DNA from: Hymenobacter sp. YIM 151858-1
GTDB lineage: Bacteria > Bacteroidota > Bacteroidia > Cytophagales > Hymenobacteraceae
Assembly (NCBI RefSeq): GCF_025979705.1
Contig: NZ_CP110136.1
Location: 1,736,001-1,800,000 of the forward strand
Direction: 5' to 3'
DNA length: 64,000 nt
This document shows positions 7,191 through 15,714 of this stretch, piece by piece. The notes beneath the pieces were generated by a model that ran no database searches, was not told the origin of the DNA, and was given only the letters and a program-made list of their open reading frames with translations. The first letter of the stretch is position 1; each line of letters begins with the position of its first letter. The translations under genes were made by a program, and so were the position numbers.

Positions 7191-9611
7191 CTAGTAAATG
7201 TCGGGGAAGCGCTGCGGCTCCACCTCCTGCATCAGCTCGTACACCGTATCGAACACGTCTTCGGCGTTGGGCTTCGAGAAGTAGTCGCCATCGGAGCCGT
7301 AGGGCGGGCGATGGGCCTGCGCCGCCAGGCAGCGCGGCTGCGAATCGAGGTAGCGGTAGCCGCCTTGCTCGTCCACTACCTGCTGCATCATGTAGGCCGT
7401 GGCGCCGCCGGGCACGTCTTCGTCGGCAAACAGCACGCGCGAGGTTTTCTTGATCGACTCCAGAACCACGCCTTCGCGGTCGAAGGGCAGCAAGGTTTGC
7501 ACGTCGATTACCTCCACCGAAATGCCTACTTGCTCCAGCTGCGCAGCGGCATCGAGCACGATGCGGCACATGGAGCCGTAGGTTACGATGGTGATGTCGG
7601 TGCCTTGTTTCAGCACTTCGGGTACACCTAGGGGCAGCGTGAATTCGCCGATGTTGCTCGGGATGCGCTCCTTCAGGCGGTAGCCGTTCAGCGGCTCAAT
7701 CACGATGGCGGGCTCGTCGCTCTTCAACAAGGTGTTGTAGAAACCGGCGGCCTGCGTCATGTTGCGCGGCACGCACAAGTGCATACCCCGGATCGAACCC
7801 AGAATCATTTGGATGGGCGAGCCGCTGTGCCAGATGCCCTCGAGGCGGTGGCCGCGGGTGCGCACAATCAGCGGGGCTTTTTGGCCGCCTTTGGTGCGGT
7901 ACTGCAGCGAGGCCAGGTCGTCCGACAAAATCTGAATGGCGTACAGCAGGTAATCGAGGTACTGGATTTCGGTGATTGGGCGCAGGCCGCGCATGGCCGC
8001 GCCAATGCCCTGGCCCACAATGGTGCACTCGCGGATACCGGTGTCGGTAACGCGCAGCTCGCCGTACTTCTCCTGTAGGCCGGCAAAAGCCTGGTTTACG
8101 TCGCCGATGCGGCCAACGTCTTCGCCGATGGCAAACACGCGCGGGTCGCGGGCCAAAATGGCGTCGAAGCAGGCTTGCAATACCTCTCGGCCGTCGACCT
8201 GCGGGGCATCGGCGGCAAACTCGGGCTTCACCTCTTCCACATTCAGCGCCGATTCTTCGCTCTGGCTGAACAAGTGCGAGTTGTAGCGGTCGGCGTTTTC
8301 GGCCACGGCTTGCTCGTGCCAGCGGCGCAGCTCGCTGCGGGCGCCGGAGCGCTTTACGTCGCGCACGAGGCGCAGCGAGCGGCGCACGGCGCGCATGATA
8401 TCGGCGCGGATGGGCGTGGGGTTGTGCTCAAGCTGGTGAATCAGCTCGTGCAGCTCGTTTTCGCGGCCGGTTTCGGTAGCGAGGTTGTTGAGCAGCTGCA
8501 CGGCTTCGTTGCGCTCGGCCACGATGGGGTTGAAGAACGCTTCCCAAGCCGCAGCGCGCGCTTTGCGCACGGCATCCTTGGCTTCGTTCTCAATCTGGTC
8601 GAGCTCCGCCTCAGTAGCGTGGCCTTCCTGCAGCATCCACTGGCGCATTTGGCGCATGCAGTCGTACTCCTGCTCCCAGGTGAGGCGGTCTTTGCTTTTG
8701 TAACGCTCGTGCGAGCCCGAGGTCGAGTGGCCTTGCGGCTGCGTAAGTTCGGTTACGTGCACCAGCACGGGCACGTGCTCGCGGCGGCACACCTCGGCGG
8801 CGCGCTGGTAGGTATCAACGAGGGCGGCGTAGTCCCAGCCTTTCACCACAAAAATCTCGAAGCCCTGCTCGCCCGGCGCGTTGCGCTGGAAGCCACCTAG
8901 GATTTCGGAAATGCTTTGCTTGCAGGTTTGGTACTCGGCCGGAACCGAAATGCCGTAGTGGTCGTCCCACACGCTCATCAGCATGGGTACTTGCAGCACG
9001 CCGGCCGCGTTGATGGCCTCGAAGAACATGCCCTCCGAGGTGCTAGCGTTGCCGATGGTACCAAAGGCTACCTCGTCGCCGTTGCGCGAAAACTGCGTGA
9101 ACTGCTGCAGCTCGGGGTTTTGGCGGAAGAGCTTGGAGGCGTAGGCCAAACCCAGCAGGCGCGGCATCTGCCCGCCGGTAGGCGAAATATCGGCCGAGGA
9201 GTTTTTGCTGTCGACGAGGGCCTTGAAGTTGCCGTCTTCGTCGAGGAAGCGCGTGGCGAAGTGGCCGTTCATGGCACGGCCGGCGGTGGCGGGCTCGGCT
9301 TCGGCGTCGGGGTGCGCGTAGAGCTGGGCGAAGTACTGCTGCAGCGTCAGCTCGCCCGTAGCGAACATGAAGGTTTGGTCGCGGTAGTAGCCCGAGCGGA
9401 AGTCGCCGGGGCGGAAAGCACGCGCCATAGCCAGCTGCGGCAGCTCTTTGCCGTCGCCGAAGATGCCGAACTTGGCTTTGCCCATAAACACTTCCTTGCG
9501 GCCCGTGAGCGAGGCCTGGCGGCTTTCCCACCCTAGGCGGTAGTCGCGGAGCAGTTCTTCTTTGCTAAGCGTGGCGGCGGCCGAAGCTACGGCCGATTCG
9601 GCAGTGGACAT
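7191..9611 (-). CDS. 2-oxoacid dehydrogenase E1, fused alpha and beta subunits
   Basis: 806 residues from the ATG at 9611 (supported by a promoter box at 9693-9700). The N-terminal half is the thiamine-diphosphate-binding alpha subunit; the C-terminal half from about 470 is the transketolase-like beta subunit (GEDVGRIGDVNQ, LPFDREGV, FADEDVPGG). Such fusions in Bacteroidota act as E1 of branched-chain 2-oxoacid or pyruvate dehydrogenase, feeding E2 with acyl groups. The TPP motif is altered: GNASTSEG at 187-194 where GDG/GDA is usual, and WDDHYG at 215-220 where NN is usual. No E2 or E3 gene is adjacent. Confidence 0.9.
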   Translation of the reverse strand: MSTAESAVASAAATLSKEELLRDYRLGWESRQASLTGRKEVFMGKAKFGIFGDGKELPQLAMARAFRPGDFRSGYYRDQTFMFATGELTLQQYFAQLYAHPDAEAEPATAGRAMNGHFATRFLDEDGNFKALVDSKNSSADISPTGGQMPRLLGLAYASKLFRQNPELQQFTQFSRNGDEVAFGTIGNASTSEGMFFEAINAAGVLQVPMLMSVWDDHYGISVPAEYQTCKQSISEILGGFQRNAPGEQGFEIFVVKGWDYAALVDTYQRAAEVCRREHVPVLVHVTELTQPQGHSTSGSHERYKSKDRLTWEQEYDCMRQMRQWMLQEGHATEAELDQIENEAKDAVRKARAAAWEAFFNPIVAERNEAVQLLNNLATETGRENELHELIHQLEHNPTPIRADIMRAVRRSLRLVRDVKRSGARSELRRWHEQAVAENADRYNSHLFSQSEESALNVEEVKPEFAADAPQVDGREVLQACFDAILARDPRVFAIGEDVGRIGDVNQAFAGLQEKYGELRVTDTGIRECTIVGQGIGAAMRGLRPITEIQYLDYLLYAIQILSDDLASLQYRTKGGQKAPLIVRTRGHRLEGIWHSGSPIQMILGSIRGMHLCVPRNMTQAAGFYNTLLKSDEPAIVIEPLNGYRLKERIPSNIGEFTLPLGVPEVLKQGTDITIVTYGSMCRIVLDAAAQLEQVGISVEVIDVQTLLPFDREGVVLESIKKTSRVLFADEDVPGGATAYMMQQVVDEQGGYRYLDSQPRCLAAQAHRPPYGSDGDYFSKPNAEDVFDTVYELMQEVEPQRFPDIY

Positions 9612-9692
9612 GCAGTTGGTCGTCGGGAAAAAGTAGACGGAGCGGACACCCGCCGGATGGGTGCGGGCGGCCCGCCGAGGCCGGCGGGCCCT

Positions 9693-9700
9693 CAAAAGTA
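9693..9700 (-). promoter_or_regulatory. -7 box (TACTTTTG) for the E1 gene
   Basis: Read on the minus strand this is TACTTTTG, an exact TAnnTTTG match about 80 bases upstream of the ATG at 9611. It lies inside a longer open frame that starts at 9734, which argues for the shorter protein. Confidence 0.6.
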
Positions 9701-9760
9701 CGCAAAAGCGGCACGCAAAGTCGAGGCCCGGCAAACGACCGTTAGGTTCGGGCTTCTGAT

Positions 9761-9768
9761 TATATTTG
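9761..9768 (+). promoter_or_regulatory. -7 box (TATATTTG) for the DUF1573 gene
   Basis: Exact TAnnTTTG match, about 90 bases upstream of the ATG at 9862 and divergent from the E1 promoter. Confidence 0.6.
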
Positions 9769-9861
9769 CTGAGGCTGTTTTACCTTGCCGTTCGGGCCCC
9801 TGGGTGCACCGATTAATGCCTGAGCACGCAGCCTTTAGTCATTCATTTACGCCTTTTTGCT

Positions 9862-10650
9862 ATGCTTCGTACCCTTACTACCTCGCTGCTGGGCTTGTGC
9901 CTGCTGCTCACGGCCCTAGGTGCTTCGGCCCAGGGTGTGCTCGAGTTTACTCAAACCATGCACGACTTCGGCAACGTGGCCGAGGGCAGCGTGGCCACCC
10001 ACGAGTTCAAGTTCAAGAACACCGGCAACCAGCCCGTGGTAATTGCGAATGTGCAGGCATCGTGCGGCTGCACCACCCCCGACTGGACAAAAACGCCCGT
10101 GATGCCCGGCAAAACCGGCTTTATTCGGGCCGCTTACAACAGCGCCGGCCGCCCGGGTCAGTTCAACAAAACCGTAACCGTGACGAGCAACGCTGCTACG
10201 CCTACGCTGGTACTGACCATTAAAGGTGCTGTGGTTGACAAAGCCGAAATGGCCAAGAGCTACACGGCCGCGCAAATTGCCAAGTCACCCAAACTCACCC
10301 TCGACCGCAAGCTGCACGACTTCGGCAAGATGGAATCGGGCCAGCAGCTCACGGCCAAGTTCACAGTAAAGAACACCGGCAAGAGCGACCTGCAGCTGGG
10401 CTCGATTACCTCCAACTGCTACTGCGTATCGCTGCGCAACCAGCCCAAAGCCCTGAAGCCCGGCGAGTCGGCTACCATCGAGCTGCAGTACGCCCAGCGC
10501 CAGATTGGCCAAATGGCCGATGTGGTAACGCTGCACTCCAACGACATCACCGGCCCCGACGCTACCATCACCCTCAAAGCCAACGTGGTACAAAGCCTCT
10601 CGCAGCAAAGCATGCTGAAAGAAGGCGCCGCGGCGGTACCGTTTAAGTAG
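9862..10650 (+). CDS. Secreted protein with two DUF1573 domains
   Basis: 262 residues with signal peptide 1-23 (ASAQ cleavage). Two Ig-like DUF1573 repeats follow: residues 28-120 (HDFGNVAEGS, FKFKNTG, VQASCGCTTPDW, NKTVTVTSN) and 150-250 (HDFGKMESGQ, FTVKNTG, SITSNCYCVSL). The first repeat keeps the typical SCGCT cysteine pair and the second a CYC variant. The family is abundant and exported in Bacteroidota, but its role is not established. It is transcribed alone, divergent from the E1 gene, and is followed by a nested palindromic element and a terminator. Confidence 0.9.
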   Translation: MLRTLTTSLLGLCLLLTALGASAQGVLEFTQTMHDFGNVAEGSVATHEFKFKNTGNQPVVIANVQASCGCTTPDWTKTPVMPGKTGFIRAAYNSAGRPGQFNKTVTVTSNAATPTLVLTIKGAVVDKAEMAKSYTAAQIAKSPKLTLDRKLHDFGKMESGQQLTAKFTVKNTGKSDLQLGSITSNCYCVSLRNQPKALKPGESATIELQYAQRQIGQMADVVTLHSNDITGPDATITLKANVVQSLSQQSMLKEGAAAVPFK

Positions 10651-10712
10651 GACCGCGGATAACTGGCTGCGTCTTGCCTGCTTGGGATGCGCCAGCAACA
10701 AGCACAACGGCC

Positions 10713-10819
10713 GTCATGTCGAGCTTGCCGAGACATCTCGCCGGATAGTATTGTCATCCTGACGCAGAAAGGACCTTCTCACGTCAGGACCTCAGATATC
10801 TCGCTCCGCTCGACATGAC
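10713..10819. repeat. Nested GA-hairpin elements, copy D
   Basis: The outer left arm GTCATGTCGAGC... (from 10713) matches the right arm ending at 10819, with stem ATGTC/GACAT and opposed GA pairs. Inside it a second member starts TGTCATCCTGA at 10752, resembling copy A. It looks like one element inserted into another. Confidence 0.75.
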
Positions 10820-10847
10820 AGGCTTATTGACCTGCTAATTTCTTGCT

Positions 10848-10883
10848 GATGCCACGACCTCAACCGTCGTGGCATCATTTTTT
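10848..10883 (+). terminator. Rho-independent terminator
   Basis: GATGCCACGAC (10848-10858) pairs with GTCGTGGCATC (10866-10876), followed by a run of six T. Confidence 0.85.
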
Positions 10884-10942
10884 GTAGTGCCCGCCTAGGT
10901 GCATTTTGCGCGTTCCTCCCTCAACAACCTCTACCCTACCCG

Positions 10943-11437
10943 ATGCGTGTTTCTTTACCCTTGTTCCTAGGTCTGGCAAGTGCGGCCGTGCTGGGCAGCG
11001 GCTGCGTCCGTAATATTCAGGTGCCCCAGGCCACGCCGCAGTATGGCTTGCAGCTGCGTATTCGGCTACCGAAAATCACGCCGGCTACTACGCTCGATAC
11101 CGTGCGGGTAGCCCTGGAGCTCATCAACACCAACGACGAGCCCTACGTGGTATCCAGCCCGGCACGGCCCCAGGCCACCCTGCCCGTGGCCTACATCGAC
11201 GGGGCACCTAGGGCCTGGCAAATGCACATGCGCCGCGGCAAGGATGTGCGCATCACCCTACCGCCGCGCGGCACTTACCGCGCCACCTACGATTTGCCCA
11301 TGAGTGCTTTTGCGGGCGAGCGGCGCGAGGCCGGCAAACAATATCAGCTGCAGCTGCTTTACCACCCCAAGGTGTACGGCCCCAAAGGGCACCGCGCCAC
11401 GTTCGTCGAAATCCAGAGCAACAAGCTGGCCTTTTGA
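10943..11437 (+). CDS. Lipoprotein, function unknown
   Basis: 164 residues. The signal peptide ends in the lipobox LGSGC (Cys 21), so the protein should be lipid-anchored. The mature domain is predicted beta-rich (LQLRIRLPKI, TVRVALELINTNDEPY, YRATYDLP) and resembles an immunoglobulin-like fold in pattern, with a conserved-looking RGTYRATYDLPMSAF segment. No family is recognised and no catalytic motif is seen. It precedes alanine dehydrogenase by 85 bases, but that gene has its own promoter box, so the two may be separate units. Confidence 0.75.
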   Translation: MRVSLPLFLGLASAAVLGSGCVRNIQVPQATPQYGLQLRIRLPKITPATTLDTVRVALELINTNDEPYVVSSPARPQATLPVAYIDGAPRAWQMHMRRGKDVRITLPPRGTYRATYDLPMSAFAGERREAGKQYQLQLLYHPKVYGPKGHRATFVEIQSNKLAF

Positions 11438-11473
11438 GGTAGCTCGACCGAACGCCGGGCGGCGGGCATTGCC

Positions 11474-11481
11474 TATATTTG
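11474..11481 (+). promoter_or_regulatory. -7 box (TATATTTG) for ald
   Basis: Exact TAnnTTTG match; a start of transcription near 11488 would give a leader of about 34 bases before the ATG at 11522. Confidence 0.65.
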
Positions 11482-11521
11482 CGGCCACTTTTCCCCGTCA
11501 TCACATCCCACCATATTTCCC

Positions 11522-12649
11522 ATGATCATCGGCGTACCGAAGGAAATTAAGAATAACGAAAACCGCGTGGGCGTTACGCCCGCCGGCGTGGCCGAATTCC
11601 GCAAGGCGGGCCACACGGTATATGTGCAAACCAGCGCTGGCGAAGGCAGCGGTTTCTCCGATGCCGATTACGAGCAGGCTGGCGCTATGCTGCTGCCCAC
11701 CATCGCCGATGTGTACGGCCAGGCCGAGATGATCGTGAAGGTGAAGGAGCCCATCCAGGAGGAGTACCAGCTCATCCGCGAAGGCCAGCTGCTGTTCACC
11801 TACTTCCACTTTGCCTCGTCGGAGGAGCTGACGCACGCCATGATCGAGCGCAAGGCTACCTGCTTGGCTTACGAAACCGTAGAGCTGCCCAACCGCTCGC
11901 TGCCCCTGCTGGTGCCCATGAGCGAAGTGGCTGGCCGCATGGCTCCGCAAGAAGGCGCTAAGTACCTCGAGAAGCCGCTGAAAGGCCGCGGCATTCTGCT
12001 AGGTGGCGTACCCGGCGTACGTCCGGCGCAGGTGCTCATCCTGGGCGGTGGCGTGGTAGGCACCAACGCCGCTAAAGTAGCTGCCGGCTTCGGCGCGCAG
12101 GTTACCATCATGGACATCAGCCTGAACCGTCTGCGCGAGCTCGACGACATCATGCCGAAGAACGTGGTGACGCAGTACTCGAACGACTACAACATCCGCG
12201 CTGCCATCAAGGAGGCCGATCTGATCATCGGCGCCGTACTGATTCCGGGCGCTAAGGCTCCGCACCTTGTTACGCGCGAGATGCTGAAGGACATGAAGCC
12301 CGGCGCCGTAGTGGTTGACGTTGCCGTTGACCAAGGTGGCTGCATCGAAACCTGCACCCCCACCACGCACGAGAACCCCACCTTCATCATCGACGATGTG
12401 GTGCACTACTGCGTAGCCAACATGCCCGGCGCGGTGCCCTACACCTCTACCCTGGCCCTCACCAACGCTACCCTGCCCTACGCCATTAAGCTGGCCAACC
12501 TGGGCTGGCGCGAGGCCTGCCTGCGCGACGCTTCGTTGCGCCTGGGCCTGAACGTGGTAAACGGCGAGGTGGTGTACAAAGGCGTAGCCGAGGCTTGGGG
12601 CCTGCCGCTCACCAACGTGAGCAAGATCCTGGAGCCTGCCCACGCGTAA
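11522..12649 (+). CDS. ald: Alanine dehydrogenase
   Basis: 375 residues, the usual length. The enzyme interconverts L-alanine and pyruvate with NAD and ammonia in the cytosol. It opens with [20 protein letters not shown]; the catalytic residues known from the family fall at K75 and H96 (FTYFHFAS), the NAD-binding loop GGGVVG at 175-180, and the [10 protein letters not shown] segment holds the conserved Asp near 268. The C-terminal [21 protein letters not shown] block is characteristic. The start is fixed by the conserved N-terminus and a TAnnTTTG box 41 bases upstream. A palindromic element and a terminator follow. Confidence 0.97.
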   Translation: MIIGVPKEIKNNENRVGVTPAGVAEFRKAGHTVYVQTSAGEGSGFSDADYEQAGAMLLPTIADVYGQAEMIVKVKEPIQEEYQLIREGQLLFTYFHFASSEELTHAMIERKATCLAYETVELPNRSLPLLVPMSEVAGRMAPQEGAKYLEKPLKGRGILLGGVPGVRPAQVLILGGGVVGTNAAKVAAGFGAQVTIMDISLNRLRELDDIMPKNVVTQYSNDYNIRAAIKEADLIIGAVLIPGAKAPHLVTREMLKDMKPGAVVVDVAVDQGGCIETCTPTTHENPTFIIDDVVHYCVANMPGAVPYTSTLALTNATLPYAIKLANLGWREACLRDASLRLGLNVVNGEVVYKGVAEAWGLPLTNVSKILEPAHA

Positions 12650-12658
12650 GTGAATTAA

Positions 12659-12739
12659 GAAGGAATAGTGAGGAAGGAAGATTGCGTTTACGGGCCCAAT
12701 CACCCCTGTTCTGCCTTCTTCCTTCCTCACTACTCCTTC
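12659..12739. repeat. Inverted repeat, purine-rich left arm
   Basis: Arms 12659-12681 and 12717-12739 match with one difference; the left arm is all purine except three T. It resembles the GAG/CTC-rich inverted repeats at 13413 and 46085 but the 8-base phasing is not clear here. Confidence 0.7.
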
Positions 12740-12745
12740 ACCCTT

Positions 12746-12776
12746 AAAAAAGCCTCCCCTACAAGGGAGGCTTTTT
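12746..12776 (+). terminator. ald terminator
   Basis: AAAAAAGCCTCCC and GGGAGGCTTTTT pair around a six-base loop. Confidence 0.9.
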
Positions 12777-12804
12777 GCTAACTCGAATACCTTCTTTCTC
12801 CGCG

Positions 12805-13404
12805 ATGCAAGACATCACCTACATCGGCGAGCCCATTTCCGATTCGGCTACCTTTAAGCTGCTGCCTTTTGAGATGCAAGCCTTTATGCTGCAGCACAAT
12901 GGCATGGTTGCTTTTCTGGGCGGCCTGCACATTCGGGGTTGCTGCCACGAGCCGGCCTGGCACTCGCTGCGCGAGGCCTGGCAGGGCGAAAATGCATTTT
13001 GGCGCACCTACGCCAGCGTAAAGCAAAGCGACCTGCCTTTCGCCCAGGATGCGGTGGGCAATCAGTTTCTGCTGCGCCGCGGCGAGGTGTGGTGGCTCGA
13101 TACCGAAACCGGCGAAATGGAAAACCTGGGCGTAGACTTCGTGCGGTTTATTCGCGGCGTGGAGCTGTACCCCGACCAAGCCCTCGACCTGCAGGCCGTT
13201 TCGATGTTCACGAACCTAGGAGCCGTGCTGCAACCGGGCGAGCTGCTGGCCGTGTACCCGCCCAACTGCATCAAGGCTGAAAACGAAAACTTCAACCTGA
13301 CGCGCATGCCCGTGGATGTGCGCCTGGGCTCGTTGGCCAACCTGTATCAGCAGATCCGCCGCCTCAAGCCCGGCCAGAAAATTCGTCTGCGTAAAGACTA
13401 TTAG
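12805..13404 (+). CDS. SMI1/KNR4 (SUKH)-like protein, tentative
   Basis: 199 residues from the ATG at 12805; the earlier in-frame ATG overlaps the terminator of the previous gene. The pattern YIGEPISDS, GCCHEPAWHSLREAW, DLPFAQDAVGNQFLLRRGEVWWLDTETGEME resembles the SUKH fold, in which a polar binding surface precedes DxxGNxFLL and a short beta hairpin. SUKH proteins often act as immunity proteins against secreted toxins, but single housekeeping-like copies are also common; no toxin gene is adjacent. Assignment rests on motif resemblance only and could be wrong; it might be an unrelated cytosolic protein. Confidence 0.5.
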   Translation: MQDITYIGEPISDSATFKLLPFEMQAFMLQHNGMVAFLGGLHIRGCCHEPAWHSLREAWQGENAFWRTYASVKQSDLPFAQDAVGNQFLLRRGEVWWLDTETGEMENLGVDFVRFIRGVELYPDQALDLQAVSMFTNLGAVLQPGELLAVYPPNCIKAENENFNLTRMPVDVRLGSLANLYQQIRRLKPGQKIRLRKDY

Positions 13405-13412
13405 CAGTTTGT

Positions 13413-13534
13413 GAGTTAGGGAGTTGAGGAGTTTATGAGTTGGCGGGTTTAGGGTAAAGAGTGGCGCGAAACGAACGCATCAACTCTTCAACTCATAAAC
13501 TCTCCCACTCACAAACTCCTCAACTCCCTAACTT
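13413..13534. repeat. Inverted repeat made of 8-base-phased units
   Basis: Left arm: GAGTT starts at 13413, 13421, 13429 and 13437 and GGGTT at 13445. Right arm: AACTC starts at 13482, 13490, 13498, 13514 and 13522, with CACTC at 13506 and AACTT at 13530. Every step is exactly eight bases. The element fills the space between the SUKH-like gene and the start of the sulfatase gene at 13551. Confidence 0.9.
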
Positions 13535-13550
13535 TTTCCTTCCTCCTCGT

Positions 13551-15494
13551 ATGCCCTCATTTTTGCTGCAACTGCTGCTCCGGCGCTTTGCGCTGCTGCT
13601 GGCGGCTTACCTGCTGTTGCGCGGCGGGTTTTATGCGGCCAACTATAGCGTGTTTGCCGAGGCCTCCGCGGCGCAAACGTTGTGGGCGTTCTGGCACGGT
13701 TTCCGGTTCGATTTATCGGCGCTTTTGCTGCTAAACTTTCCGTTCTTGCTGCTCTCGCTGATACCAGCATACGGGCGCACCTGGCAGCGCACGCTGCGGG
13801 GCGTGTACCTCACGCTCAACGCCCCGGGGCTGGTCCTGAACATCATCGACAGCCAGTACTTCAAATTCATCGGGCGGCGCACCTCCGATGAGCTGTTCAC
13901 CATTACCGGCGACATTGAGCGGCAGGCCGGGCAGCTGGTGTGGCACTACTGGTTTTTGGTGCCGCCGTTTGCGGTGCTGTTTGGCTTGCTGTGGTACTTC
14001 TACCCCATGCCCAAAGCCGCGCCGGCGCCAGCTAACGCGGCTAACCCGCTGCGCCGCATGGCTCGCACCATGCTAGCGGTAGCGCTGGTGGCTGGCCTGG
14101 CAGTGCTGGGCATCCGCGGAGGGCTGCAGCTGAAACCCTTGCGGCCCGGCCACGCCTTCGTGCAGACGCCGCCGAGCCTGGGTCATCTGGCCCTCAACAG
14201 CACCTTTACCTTTATCAAAAGCTTTGGGCAGAAGGTGTTGGAGCGGCGTGACTACTTTGCCACGCCGGCCGCCTTGCAGCAGGCCCTAGGTGCCAGCTAC
14301 CCCGCGCCGCGCCCGCAGCCCACCGCCACCCGCCCCGATAACGTGGTGATTTTGCTGGTGGAAGGCTTTGCCTCGGAGTACAACGGCATCGAAAACCCGG
14401 GCCAGCGCAGCTACACGCCTTTCTTCGATTCGCTGGCCACGCAGGGGCTGCTGTTTCGGGAGCACTACGCCAACGGCCGCCGTTCCATTGAGGCGCTGCC
14501 CGCCGTGTTGGCCGGTTTGCCGGGGCTGATGGAGTCGCCGTACATCACCTCCAACTTTCAGACAAACGAGCTGCACGGTTTAGGCGAACTGCTGGGGCGC
14601 CAGGGCTATACGACGTCGGTTTTTCATGGGGCCCAAAACGGCACCATGGGCTTCAATGTGTTTGCCGGCAAAGCGGGCATTCGGCAGTACTACGGGCTCG
14701 AAGAATATCCCCGCGGCGCCAAAAGCCCCGACTACGATGGGCACTGGGGCATTTTCGACGAGCCGTACCTGCAGTACTTCGCCCGGCAGCTTACGCAGCA
14801 GCGGCAGCCGTTTTTCTCAACGGTGTTCACGCTGACCTCGCACGAGCCCTTTCCGGTGCCGACGCAGTACCAGGGCCGCTTTGCACCCGGCGAGCTGCCC
14901 ATTCATGCCTCCATCGGCTACACCGATTTTGCCCTGAAGCGCTTTTTCGCCACGGCCAGCCAGCAGCCGTGGTACCGCAATACGCTGTTCATTCTGCTCG
15001 CCGACCACACCTCGCAAAGCCTGCAACCCGGTTACCAGAACCTGCTCGGCGCCTACAAAACGCCGCTGCTCCTGTTTCACCCCGGTGGTAAGCTACCGGC
15101 TGCCGATGTGCACCGCATTACGCAGCAAGCCGATGTGCCCGCCACCGTGCTCGATTACCTAGGCTTTGGCGCCGATGCCAGCCAGCTGCTGCCGTTTGGG
15201 TATTCGGTGTTCGACAATCGAGTAACTGGGCGTGCGGTATTCCTCTCGGGCAACACTTACTACCTGGTGCACCGCGACTACGTAACCGAGCTGACGACCG
15301 ACAACCAGGTGCGCCTCTACCCCTACCGCACCCACAGCCTGCCGGCCCAGCCGCTGGCGCAGCCACCTAGGGACAAACAGCAGGCCTACGGCAACGAGCT
15401 ACGCGCTTTGGTGCAGTTCTTTACCAATGGGCTGCTCGATAATACTTTGTATCCGAAGCTCAGTGCACCAACAACTGTAGCGCGGACTTTGTAG
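13551..15494 (+). CDS. LTA-synthase-like membrane sulfatase / phosphoglycerol transferase family
   Basis: 647 residues from the ATG at 13551; an earlier in-frame GTG at 13461 would start inside the phased repeat. Residues 1-240 hold about five membrane segments, then an extracytoplasmic alkaline-phosphatase-like domain: NVVILLVEGFASEYNG (first metal-binding Glu), NGRRSIEALPAVLAGLP (nucleophile position, Ser rather than the Thr of LtaS), FTLTSHEPF and ILLADHTSQ. In LtaS the domain transfers glycerol phosphate; Bacteroidota homologues are of uncertain substrate, perhaps phosphoethanolamine or glycerol phosphate on surface glycans. The last five codons and stop are supplied by the repeat at 15477-15714. 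Confidence 0.85.
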   Translation: MPSFLLQLLLRRFALLLAAYLLLRGGFYAANYSVFAEASAAQTLWAFWHGFRFDLSALLLLNFPFLLLSLIPAYGRTWQRTLRGVYLTLNAPGLVLNIIDSQYFKFIGRRTSDELFTITGDIERQAGQLVWHYWFLVPPFAVLFGLLWYFYPMPKAAPAPANAANPLRRMARTMLAVALVAGLAVLGIRGGLQLKPLRPGHAFVQTPPSLGHLALNSTFTFIKSFGQKVLERRDYFATPAALQQALGASYPAPRPQPTATRPDNVVILLVEGFASEYNGIENPGQRSYTPFFDSLATQGLLFREHYANGRRSIEALPAVLAGLPGLMESPYITSNFQTNELHGLGELLGRQGYTTSVFHGAQNGTMGFNVFAGKAGIRQYYGLEEYPRGAKSPDYDGHWGIFDEPYLQYFARQLTQQRQPFFSTVFTLTSHEPFPVPTQYQGRFAPGELPIHASIGYTDFALKRFFATASQQPWYRNTLFILLADHTSQSLQPGYQNLLGAYKTPLLLFHPGGKLPAADVHRITQQADVPATVLDYLGFGADASQLLPFGYSVFDNRVTGRAVFLSGNTYYLVHRDYVTELTTDNQVRLYPYRTHSLPAQPLAQPPRDKQQAYGNELRALVQFFTNGLLDNTLYPKLSAPTTVARTL

Positions 15495-15714
15495 TCCGCG
15501 TCCGCGGATAGTAATGTCTGACCTAGGGAAATGTAGCGCAGGCTTGGCTACGCCTTCCTACGGTTCAGCCCGCGTTGGCGTGAACGATTGCTGCTGCGCG
15601 GTTACGCCCTACGACGACGTGCTGGCACACGCGGGCTAAAGCCCGCGCTACACCGCGCTAACGGCAACGATTGATTTTACTATCCGGGGACGCGGACTAC
15701 AAAGTCCGCGCTAC
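15477..15714. repeat. GTAGCGCGG-family inverted repeat overlapping both flanking genes
   Basis: Arms 15477-15514 and 15677-15714 match at 37 of 38 positions. Each arm begins GTAGCGCGGACTTTGTAG, which is read in frame as VARTL-stop at the end of the sulfatase gene (plus) and of the nuclease-domain gene (minus). A smaller inverted pair (TGTAGCGC near 15532 and GCGCTACA near 15645) lies inside, so the element seems nested. Confidence 0.9.

Noticed and set aside
12805-13404. Toxin-immunity pair involving the SUKH-like protein
   Set aside because: No toxin, secretion or polymorphic-toxin gene is adjacent, and the SUKH assignment itself is tentative.
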